This document shows, piece by piece, positions 25,571 through 35,414 of a stretch of DNA of 64,000 nt (its first letter is position 1; each line of letters starts with the position of its first letter). The translations under genes and the position numbers were made by a program. The stretch covers positions 1,922,001 to 1,986,000 of the forward strand of contig JAIXMN010000001.1 of the NCBI GenBank assembly GCA_025716815.1, read 5' to 3'. The stretch comes from Dichotomocladium elegans (taxonomy: Eukaryota; Mucoromycota; Mucoromycetes; Mucorales; Lichtheimiaceae). The notes beneath the pieces are model-generated. The model was not told the origin of the DNA. It searched no databases and saw nothing but the letters and a program-made list of their open reading frames with translations.

Positions 25571-27100
25571 AATTACGCGAAAGAAGAAAGAAAAAATATA
25601 TGCCTAGTGTTTCATTGAAAGAAAAATGGAAGGGAAAAATGTCCCGCTTGTCCCTTTTCCCTTCATTGCCCCCTTCCCTCCCTCCCTCCCCCCACATCAC
25701 ATGGCACCCTTTTCCACTTTGCCCCATTATTTCCGAAAATAGCCATCTGGTTTTCCACGGCCGGGAACGCACTGTTTACAAACTGATAGCTGGGGGAGGG
25801 ATTATGCGAGAAACCAGATCAGAACACTGCCATGCCCGGAAATGAGGCATAGGGATTGGGAGGTGTGTGGCGGGAGCTGAATTGATGAACGAGAAGACGA
25901 TGTGCTCTTGTGTTGATGTGAGTTAAATTCGGACAATTAACTAAATGGGTTTATTCGTTTAGAGTGCGCGCAACATTAGCTAAACCGCTGAACTCAGCAA
26001 CTCGAGTGGTTATTATTATTATTATTAGGTAAGTGGCAAAATTCTCCAGCCCGACTTTGTCCGACGGATATGTGGAGAGAATTGTTTCTCACGATGGGTG
26101 AACGGATTCCCGAAAATTACTGGCCAGCAAAGAATGTGATTGGCCTGTAATCTTACGAAATACGGTTTTCCCGTGTGGTGCTGCAAATGGCATCCCGTCC
26201 GTCCCGTTTCCCAGAGGCAGGTGCCGTCCACCCCCACTTGTAGGGACTGAAGGGTCCTCAGAGCCGCTCGACTTATGTAACTGCCCCGCAAACCTTGGTA
26301 CTCTCAGCTAATCATTCATCTCCGTTCTCTTCTCTTCTACTACTGGTGTCTTTTTATCTCCCGCGCTCCCATCTTCACCCGCTGTTCTGTATACCCATGT
26401 ACGCGATTGTAGACAAAATTGCGAGTAAGAAGAAAAGCTTTCCTGTTTTCCTTAAATTACTCTCCAGTTCCGCGGCAAAGGAAACTTATTCTTAATGACC
26501 TGAAAGAGCAAGTCGTGGAAAAATTTCCCATCTGTAGGGACCAAAGGGGACCTGCTTATCAAACCATTTACTCTTGTCCTGGAGTGGCACCATTTCGCCA
26601 TTTAGGTCATTCCGTAAACGGTTTCCATTGTTGCTCCGTGGTAAATAATCCTCAGCCGGACAGCCAGCACGTGGACAACAGGACATATTTACATGTGATT
26701 GCCCCATAGAGATCATCCTATTGGGAATTCCCTGAAAGGGACCTGAAGGGAATCAGGCAATGAGCTGGTCCTCCCGTCTTTACCAAAACAATGATAATGA
26801 ATTATCTCCTTGTTTCACTTAGAAACTCACCGCACGTTCTCCCACCATGTGCTTTTCCCGTTGATATTCTGAATTGAGGTTCCAGAGAACAATAACAAAC
26901 GGCTCACTACCTGGATTATCTAAGAAGTCCTGATACCCGGTACTGTATATTTCTCGCTCGAATATCGATAAAGGTATTTTCGATTCACCGCCTTAGGCTC
27001 GATCTCGTACAAAATCTGCATTTGCCCCCCTTTACCTTCATGCTTATCCTACTACCACCTACCACACTCATCGGCGCCTGAATATAGGTATTAGTGACTA
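25571..27100. other. intergenic 1.5 kb
   Basis: The upstream region of the WRKY-like gene contains a CCCTCC-rich tract (25670-25692) and a (TTA)n run at ~26009-26027. Beyond this are AT-rich sequence and short frames without recognisable content. The transposon begins at about 27101. Confidence 0.4.
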
Positions 27101-27281
27101 TACACTCTTTTTCAAAATCGAAGTCGCACTCGGCCAGTTCTGAAGTCGCAGGATCGCAAAAATACAAATCGCATTTTGCCCAGATATCTTTTGCGCGTGA
27201 TGACAAATTGAATGTCACATACAGACACGGAAGATGTCGCACAAAGAAAGGCTTTCTCTTCTATACATTTTTCCATTCTAA

Positions 27282-28590
27282 ATGGGCAACCTAATTTTCT
27301 ACCAAGATGGCCAAGGTCATGTCGTTGATGAGCATGGCTGTCTTGAACCTATGGACTATGTCATTGATGAGGAAATGTACTCACTTCAATCCGCTTGTTC
27401 TCACACTGAATATCTACGTAGCATATTGTGCAAAGATAACCCTGAGCTTACTCCCACACACATTCCCCAGAGAAAGGATACAGACATTCGGATGAAAGAA
27501 GCTGGGATCAAGCGCAGTTACACAGCATAAACTGACCAAGACAAGGTCAGATTTTTCAAACGGATGTTTGAGAAGATCTTGAGTGCGTCAGCTGCTAGGT
27601 CTCCATATTCGTTCAGCCCAGCGATAGGCATTACAGTACAAGAAGGACCCTGACAGCATCTTTGAGAAACCTAACACGGGGGGACCGTTCGCGTATTCTC
27701 AATGAAGAGCATAAGCGCATTCTAAAAGAATGCGTTGATGAAGACCCATCCATAGTCCTAGAGTAGCTGCTCCAACGACTTGAGGGTCTCAAAGCATCTA
27801 AAATGACGCTCCATCGATTTATGAAAACGTATACAACTTGTCATTAAAAATGGTTCGGTTTCAGCCTATAGACAGGAATAATGCTGCGAAGATCCAAGAG
27901 CGCCTTGACTGAGTATGCAGATGGGATAGGACCGACATCGACTTCAAAAGCTGCGTTTTTTCTTTGATGAGTCTGCATTCCATATTAACATGAAATGCAG
28001 CATAGCGTGTTCCAAGAAAGGGACCCCTGCAGTAGTTACAGTACCAAAGACAACCACAATCGTGGGCGCAATCTTGGCATCAGGCATCATTCAATGTAGT
28101 TTGAGATTTCCGCAACCACCAATCAAGAAAAGAAGAGCACAGGTCAATCTGTAAGTTGCGAGCAGAGGAACTGCAACTGTACATCATCTCAGCTTCTTTA
28201 AGGCAACGATGGACGAGATGGTAAGTATGAACATATGAAGGGCCATTATTTGGTAATGGATAATGCACCTATCCATACAGCTCAGGATATCTCCGAATAC
28301 ATCGAGTCTCGGGGATATCGATATGCTTATCTTCCACCATACTTGCCTGAACTCAATTCTATTGAGCAGTTTTGGTCAATGGTCAAGGGCAAAGTTAAAT
28401 GCAATAGGCTCTTGGAAAGCGAGACGTTGATAACACAGATCAGCGAAGCATCCAACAGCTTAAAGCTGAGCGATTTCGAAGATTTCGTTTCTCATTCTCA
28501 TATGTGCTTAGTTAACTGCCGCTGTATATACTGCAGCATCGTTTATCACAAAGAATTTCTTCTGCTACTCCTTGATTTCCTATAAATATT
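27282..28590 (+). pseudogene. Tc1-like DD34E transposase, broken
   Basis: Fragments in changing frames. An N-terminal part (QDGQGHVVDEHGCLEPMDY) is followed by a helix-turn-helix region visible near 27590-27640 after frameshifts. The catalytic residues are the first Asp at 27966 (FFDESAFH), the second Asp at 28259 (VMDNAPIH) and the Glu at 28364 (LNSIEQFW). Counting residues between the second Asp and the Glu gives 34, the DD34E class of Tc1/mariner elements. Several stops and frameshifts (for example the stop at 27528 and stops near 27765 and 27845) make it non-functional. The best-preserved piece is 28235-28500. Confidence 0.85.
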
Positions 28591-28788
28591 GGACAGCCGA
28601 GGAATCTCCTTTCTCCATCAACTTCATCCCGACCCTCTCTTCCATGGTCTTATCCGGTATGATCGCTATAATACCAAATTATTTATTGCAACTAACATCC
28701 ACTGTCCTTTATAGATTAACCAATCGTACCCCGTGCTTGATGAGCCATGGAAGAGAGGAGTTCCTGAACACCCTTCCGCTCCTTCCCT

Positions 28789-28900
28789 CCGCCGCCGCCA
28801 TTCCCTCGTCTGGCGTCCTGGCAGCCGCCGCCATTCCCTCGTCTGGCGTCCTGGCAGCCGCCGCCATTCCCTCGTCTGGCGTCCTGGCAGCCGCCGCCTG
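28789..28900. repeat. 33-bp minisatellite, three copies
   Basis: Three near-identical tandem copies of a 33-bp unit (CCATTCCCTCGTCTGGCGTC core) plus a partial fourth, inside the right third of transposon copy A. The period is a multiple of three, so any frame through it repeats an 11-residue unit. I do not regard it as coding. Confidence 0.9.
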
Positions 28901-29175
28901 TCTCTTCTGGCGTGCTGGTTTTCTCGTCCGGTCTCTCCGTCCCGGTTATCGCCGGGACTACCCAGGATAACTCCTGGGTCCTTCGGGGCCCTTGAGTGTA
29001 AGTTAAAGCGTATGGAGGAACAGTGTTTTCTGTTGACTAGCAGGTTTTAATACATGGATGCGAAATCTTTTTACCTACTGATACGACAAATTTATACAAT
29101 TCTACGCGACATTTTTTTGTATTTTGCACGACATTATTTTATTTTGTTTACGACATATATTTTGAAAATAAAGTA

Positions 29176-30600
29176 ATTGCGTGTAGCTCGCGGGATCATA
29201 TGTATTCTACACCATGGCTTTTTATTTAGCGTCATGCGACCTATGGTGACTTTCCATATCCCGCCCAGGTGGACTCATGTTACACTAGTGAATGAAGAGA
29301 TTACATGTTCCCCAGAAACATTTTGCGGATGGGTGTGATAGAATGTTGTTTTATCTCTTCATGCGGTACTTGATTCATTTGGCGCTTGCTTACTTTGTAC
29401 ATAATCCACGGCGGCTATCCATAAGCACTATGTTGCCTCTGCTCTGTTAGCCTTCCATGCAACCCATAGACTATTGCAAAACCATGGAGCTCGCGAGCTT
29501 GCTTTACCCTAGTATTGCTCTGCCTTCGTGGTTGACTTACAGATGCAATGTCCGGACTGCGCCACAATATGGATAAGCAATGAGTTAACATGCCTGAGTG
29601 TTCCATAACTATATACGCCCCGCAAAGACAAGAAAAAATAAAAGGACAGGGCCTAATAAGTCCCTGAAACTATGGTTCTTTATCAAAATTTCATTTCATT
29701 GTACGTAGTCCTAAGAAGATCAGTGACTTTGACCATTCTAATTGGGTTCATTCAACCATCCTCTTTCTTCTCTCGGGAGGTTCTCGAGCAGCATGTCATG
29801 GTACAATCCTGATCAGTATGGACTCCCGACTGACTCGAGTTTCAATAGATGGAGAGGATGTGAGCCTTCCACCATGGACTCTCTCCGTTCATGTTTGTAA
29901 TTTATCTGGACTATTTTTGACTCTTTGCGCCGGGATCCTCTTTATCGACCAAGTACAACTCTTTTCCTTATGGTCCCATAGATCCGGATACCCATCAGAT
30001 GTTATCATCTCGTCAGTTCCTTATCCTCCATCCTTACAGCAAGTTGCGACAATACTTTTCATTTCTATTAAATCCTGGTTATTGTGAGAGCACCCGCACA
30101 TGCTAATTATCGCCAGCGACAACGCAAATGCCAATGAGCAGAACTGTCTTTCTCATTCCGCTGCCGTCGCCCGTAATCCTGAAGTCCTCTCATTTTCCAA
30201 ACGCCTGACCGCCAAGTATACGTTGGATCCCAAAGCATTTATTGCGGAAGACGGTATATGATCTACACCTTTTTGATGGGGAATAACGGAAAATGCAAAA
30301 CAACAATGGCAACCAATATTTCCTTCGAAAGATTCATGGTAGGTCGGTACGTCTATTAACGTCGTGAAAACTTGCTGCAATACGGCCCTCCATAAGTGCA
30401 TTTACATTCACCCTTACAAGGCTAATCCTATGAGAAGCCGAGTTGTTCAACTAATTTGTCCGTTTCATTCTTTCCTTTTGCTCAGGGATGAAGAGGACTT
30501 ACTGGAGCTCTATTGTGTCCCTATATGAAATTGTAAGAAGATAAAGATGTCGAACAGAATCCATGCTGGAGCAGTTGTGTCAAGCCTAGTAAGCATATTA
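29176..30600. other. AT-rich DNA without a gene
   Basis: Sequence between transposon copy A and the degenerate coding relic. Short frames only; nothing recognised. Confidence 0.4.
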
Positions 30601-32230
30601 AATGAATATTATTACTGATGATTAATGCTGATAAAAGTCTAAGCGGAATGCCGTCTCTCGTTGATCTCTTCACGATACCTTCAAGACCAGAACGTCGGAT
30701 CTTCTGCAAGAAAATCAGCATGCGCTTCAACCTGAAACTTCAGTTTATGCTCTCAATGGAGGAGCAAGAGATATTGACGAAGCTTGCTGGTGGTGATCAC
30801 CTTCAGACCTTGGAGGAGTTGCTTGACAGTCTCTTTCAAGTGCGCCGACACGATGTTACACCGAAAGTTGATTACATCAGGACAGCGATTAACCATATGT
30901 GAGCCGCAAGATTCTCTTTTCAAATTAATAGTGCCAAATGATTGAACGTATATCCGGATAATAGGATACTTCTCTACGAAGATCGTTACTTGTTAGCCTC
31001 AGACCGCAAGGAAGCATTCTATCAGATATATGTATATTCAGCTATGCTTGGCCGGATATTTCTACAGAACCCCGATTTTAAAGTCATTCGGTACGCAATT
31101 AAATGTACTTCTATATGGTACCTAATATTATTAACGAATAGATCCGAATGCTGCTCTGCTATCTATGGAAACTTAAGAACGATGGATGAGCTAGATCACG
31201 AAGTCAAGGAGTCAAGCCAAATGAAGAAATGGATATGATCTCTCGGCATATCGAGAGGAAGCACGACTTGCTTGTCTGTGAGGACAAATCTCAATCTGCT
31301 TGTTCTTCTGATGTTACAGGATTTTCAAGTTTGCCGCAAAACTAAGTTGTCGGTGTAGACTACCTAGGTTTCTCGTCGTTTTTGCTTGGAATTCGAATTC
31401 AGTATTTCATTGCTATCCTTTTGTCAAAATTTAAGGACAATGGTTGCAAAACGGTTTCAGTCAAGGCTATAGGTAAGTCTTTCTTAGCTTCATTTCACAC
31501 CAGAATAGTTTTGAAAGACTAAATGTTTATGTTTCAAGGAAGAAGTGAAACGAAATATTGGAATTTGTATTCGAATCTCAAGCAAACCTAGACGATCTAT
31601 GCCAACCACAAAATTTTGTGCCAAACTTCTTGTTGAAATCCTGTAGTAAGAGTCAACTCAAATGTGATCAGCTACACATAGACATGCTATGTGGAGCAGA
31701 GCACTGCACACGTATGAAGCAACCCGTTCCCGACTTCAAGGCGATCATCGCGCAAATTCATGGCTTGGAGGTTATTATCCGCGGAACAAGAAAAATCGGA
31801 AGCACGTACGTCCATTACACGAAAGCTATTACCAGCATTCTAGTCACCACCGTGTCTCGCTGTGCAGCATTATCACAGTTCTTAATGATGATAACATCAC
31901 TTAAGGCATATATTTATCAGTATCCTGATGGGTTTCCCTCTAACTAACCTCCGTTGTATCAAACAGAGTACAATTGTGCTCAACTTTGTCAAGCTGCAAA
32001 TAGCACCTGAGTCCATTTCATCCTACCAGTCCAGTTCCTAACACACAGATAACCCGATACGATATCACGAGAACACCCAGCAGCTAATAAAATTTCGGCT
32101 CGAACAGCATTTGAAAAAGGCGAGAGAAGCAATGGATGCGGATTACTTTGGAGATGACCTTTTAGTTGCGAACAGCTATGTGCTCCTTGACATGATTGCA
32201 TTAGCTAAGAGCTCTACTGAAGAAACGTAA
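30600..32230 (+). pseudogene. decayed coding relic of unknown family
   Basis: Consecutive plus-strand fragments in shifting frames read like one eroded protein. They are 30618-30902 (LQTLEELLDSLFQVRRHDVT, PKVDYIRTAINHM), 30942-31238 (ILLYEDRYLLASDRKEAFYQ, RIFLQNPDFKVIR) and 31230-31345 in a different frame (IDMISRHIERKHDLLVCEDK). A further frame follows at 31558-31947. The amino-acid composition is protein-like, and the order resembles a recurrent Mucoromycota-restricted protein family that I cannot name. Stops and frameshifts exclude a functional product as read. Splicing might rescue a few junctions, but not all. Confidence 0.45.
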
Positions 32231-33115
32231 TAAAGCAAATAGCAATCTCTCGGGCGTTCGCGATAAAGGTTTCAAACGAATTCTATGACTTTACATACGG
32301 CCTACGTCAGCGGGAGACTATGTCAATAAATCGTACATGTTCATGTGCCTCGGATCAAGTGGAGATCTGCAGATTGCTTGGTTAACCGTACTTCGTCCCG
32401 TAGTCTATTTCAACTTACATGTGCGTGTGAAGACTCTCTGGATGTTCACTCGGTGATAGCTCTTTTTCGGAACTGAAGTAGTCCTATTTGCCGAGGAACT
32501 GCCTATATTTATTGAACAAAGCCATGCATGCATTGAGGGGACAGTCTTTGAGCAGATTCAGTAAGAGGAATTAGCAGAACGCATCAATGCGGTGTTCCGG
32601 AGGAGGCAAACTGAATAAGATGACAAATGTGCAGGATCTCGGTATTTGGTTCACAATGGAAGGCTGACGAGGATAAGACACAACTTCACTCACTGGTTTT
32701 GCGTGGAAGGGAATCCATAGTATTTTCACTTTAGGAAACACAGTCATAGGTAAATATACTGACCATACTCCTGATCCCTGTAGAAAGCCATAATCTGTAG
32801 AGAGAGTAACAACAAGCGTTCTGAAAGGGGATATATGACATAGTGCGTCGAAAAAGAAGCTTCATATCTTCCACTCTATTTTCTGATACCCTTGTCTTCC
32901 CTGTCTTGGTCGTTGTATACAGAACATCACATGAGGTCAGACGCGTAGTAGATATTTTTGTTGCTACGATATCTACGGTAACTGATAACCTTGGTTCACA
33001 AAGATGACAGTGTTACTTTTTTTTTTGTACAAGATCAACAAAGGATCGGGTTTATTTCAAGATATACATGATTGAAGAGGAGAAAGAAGATCCTCTTCCA
33101 CATTCGGGGACATAT
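32231..33115. other. intergenic, no gene seen
   Basis: AT-rich with a T10-type run near 33017-33027. It is downstream of the CipC-like gene's stop (minus strand) and shows no recognisable feature. Confidence 0.4.
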
Positions 33116-33718
33116 TTATTTGGTGCGGACCTCACGGTCGTAGTATTCGCCAAGCTGATCCTCAGCATGCTGCTTGGCCTTGTAGCGGTCAAGGGCATCC
33201 AAGCCCTTGGTTTCGATGCTGAAAAAAAAATGCGTGTAGAGTGAGAAAAAGGATATTTTTGCCCCTTGCAAGGTCACTCACAGCTTGTCAACCATAGCAC
33301 CAGCGAAGCCGGCCAAAAGCTGCTTGGCCATGGCGTGGTCAGTGGGGTTACTATAAAGAGGTGGGGGGGAGGGACTTCTGTTAGGTGTTGTTTTCTTTGG
33401 GTGGCATCGTTTATTCATACACATGGACTTGGACTTACCCGTTCTTCTCACAGTGCTCGTTGTAGGCCTTGGCGGCCTCAAAGGCAGCTAAACAAGATAA
33501 TCTTCAGCAGTTACGAAAATACTTCAGGAAGAAAAAGAAACTTTACCAGCGCCGGCAATCAACTCGTGGGAGAGATGGCCCTCATGCTTTTCGGTGTTTT
33601 TAACCTTCTCGTGTTGCTCGCCAAAGAAATCAAGGAGACCCCTAGCAAGTCAAAAGAGCAGCAATGAGGATGAGAACGAGGATGAAGGGCACCAGCTAAT
33701 CCATGATCAAAGTTACAT
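33116..33718 (-). CDS. CipC-like (DUF3759) stress-associated protein
   Basis: Coding pieces are 33718..33717 (the AT of ATG), 33641..33547, 33487..33439, 33350..33282 and 33218..33116, total 318 nt and 105 residues. The protein reads MGLLDFFGEQHEKV, KHEGHLSHELIAGAAAFEAA, AYNEHCEKNG, HAMAKQLLAGFAGAMVDKLI and ETKGLDALDRYKAKQHAEDQ. That is the small CipC/DUF3759 family, cytoplasmic proteins of unknown biochemistry known in fungi as induced by the antibiotic concanamycin and during growth transitions. The start codon is AT|G, divided by the first intron (33642..33716, GTAACT...GCTAG). An in-frame TGA lies 9 nt upstream of exon 2 with no ATG between, so exon 2 cannot supply its own start. Every other junction is phase-consistent. 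Confidence 0.9.
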
Positions 33719-33778
33719 GTTTTGAAGTAGATAGGTAAAAGGAAGATATCGCTTGAATAGTCCAGTAGTGGGAGGGCT

Positions 33779-33787
33779 CTTTTTATA
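33779..33787 (-). promoter_or_regulatory. TATA box of the CipC-like gene
   Basis: TATAAAAAG on the minus strand, 61-69 nt upstream of the split start codon. It gives a transcription start just before exon 1 and supports that exon model. Confidence 0.6.
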
Positions 33788-35414
33788 ACTTTTTCGTTGT
33801 TCCTGGATTGACGGAGGTGTCGCAAATGCATCCAGCTATTACGGGTTCCACAACATATGCATAGACCGTGGCTCCAAGATGAAGCTGGTACTTCGACCTC
33901 AGGCGCTGTGTCACATATTTCGCCAAGAATTTCGTACACCAGCCTCAGTTGCTCTAAATGAGGCAAAATAGCCAAAGAAGTACAAATATTGACGCGGCAA
34001 AACGGTGACTGCAACATTGCCAACACTCACGCCTCTCCTTGTGGGTTCGGGAACCGGTTGAAAAAGGAAGGAGAAATTGAACTCGTCCGATAAAGACCTC
34101 CCAGTAGTCCTTCCTCTCTGTCTCTTATACAAGGTGAACTGGAAAAAACACGTACCTGCGAAACGAAATTAAATTGCCTTTTAAGCTATGTTCCTAGGCA
34201 GCTCTTCCGAGCGGGTTCATATATTCCCGTACGTCAGGTGACGTAACGCGATATGGATCTTTCATTCCTAGACATCAGCCTCTCCCCCCTCCCTTTTCCT
34301 CCTCCTCTTGCTGTCGATTCAACATTCAGATTCAAAAACTTCTGCGGTTGTAAAGAGTGATGAAGCCAGTGGAGAGCGTGGAATAGTAGCTTCTTACCAC
34401 GAACCGAATTCCGGCATGCAAGAAGCTGTCTGAGCAGAGAGAAGAGCGGGGATTGGCGGGGCTTTACCATCGGGCATACATACGCGACGCGACACCTCAT
34501 GCATCCGATCGTAACTGGGCCAGCCAACAAAACAAGCCGATGATCTTATTTACATTGTCCGATAAACTCTACCAAGGATACACACTTATTACATCACGTT
34601 CAACTGTTGCAAGACTGCGTTCTATACACGCTGATCCATTTGACGTAGTTCATTTTGGTTCAGATCCGAAGAAGTATGTACTGCGCTCTGTCCTTATGAG
34701 TTTATTTTTCCTCTACTGTTGTGGGAAGATGCAAATTGGGCCTAGTGAGTTGATCGCCAAGATCCAGAACGCGTTCCCCGTAATAAAACTAGCGTGATTG
34801 GTAGTAAATTGGCCATCAAAGTTTATTCGTTATGGATCAGCTGGGTTACAGCAAGAGGCTGTTGTTGCCGTCGAGACAGCGCGGGGAAGCGTCCGTTTTT
34901 AGACAAATATTCGAATGCCGTTTCAACAACGGTAGGTCAAGAAAGGAATAGGCCGAAAACGATAAGGTTACATTAATGTAAGATGCATTACAGCTGCTTT
35001 GCCATCTATACCATACCAAGGTCTCTGTTTTCTGGTGTTCAAATAACGATGCGATATCATTTCCATACATATGCATATCCCTTAGCAGAGTTTAACCGGT
35101 GTTGCGTAGTCGCCTGAACCATTCCAAGACGCTAGCAAAAAGAAAGGATAGCTCGATGTACTTGCTAAGTACGTCATGAGACGGGATTGCTGTAGCCAGT
35201 CGAGGTTCGATCTACTGTATATTTGGAGAATAGACGGTTGCAGAGACGAAAGAAAAAAAGCAAGGACGCAGATAGCAGTATCCTGTAGAAGGGAATGGCC
35301 CAAACAAGCCTTTGTGAGTAGAAAGGCCAGGGCAGAGGAGGCTTTCTTTTTTTAGGTTCCCTGTCAAACGCTTAAGTGTAATCCCAGCGGACAACTTACC
35401 ATATTATCTATCTC
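33788..35414. other. intergenic 1.6 kb, no supported gene
   Basis: Separates the CipC-like gene (-) from nicastrin (+). A 34453-34797 plus-strand frame has protein-like composition (RLRSIHADPFDVVHFGSDPK) but no recognised family and no supporting neighbours. Confidence 0.35.

Larger units (their letters stand above)
27101..29175 (+). mobile_element. Tc1-like DD34E DNA transposon, copy A (decayed)
   Basis: The left end (TACACTCTTTTTCAAAATCG) and the right end near 29155-29175 (TTTTGAAAATAAAGTA) are similar in inverted orientation. Subterminal GAAGTCGC/ATGTCGC motifs recur on the left, and their complements (GCGACA/ACGACAT) recur on the right. Inside lies a broken transposase. The left ~100 bp are shared with two other copies at 46.9 kb and 52.3 kb (GTTCTGAAGTCGCAGGATC in all three). 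The right third (28600-29100) is also shared with copy B at 50.0-50.5 kb. Exact ends and a TA target duplication are inferred, not proven. No intact product is possible. Confidence 0.8.

Noticed and set aside
28572..29050. Ala/Pro/Ser/Arg-rich overlapping plus-strand frames as a protein
   Set aside because: The frames are held open by the 33-bp repeat and lie in a non-coding arm of the transposon. The equivalent regions in copies B and C do not conserve a reading frame.
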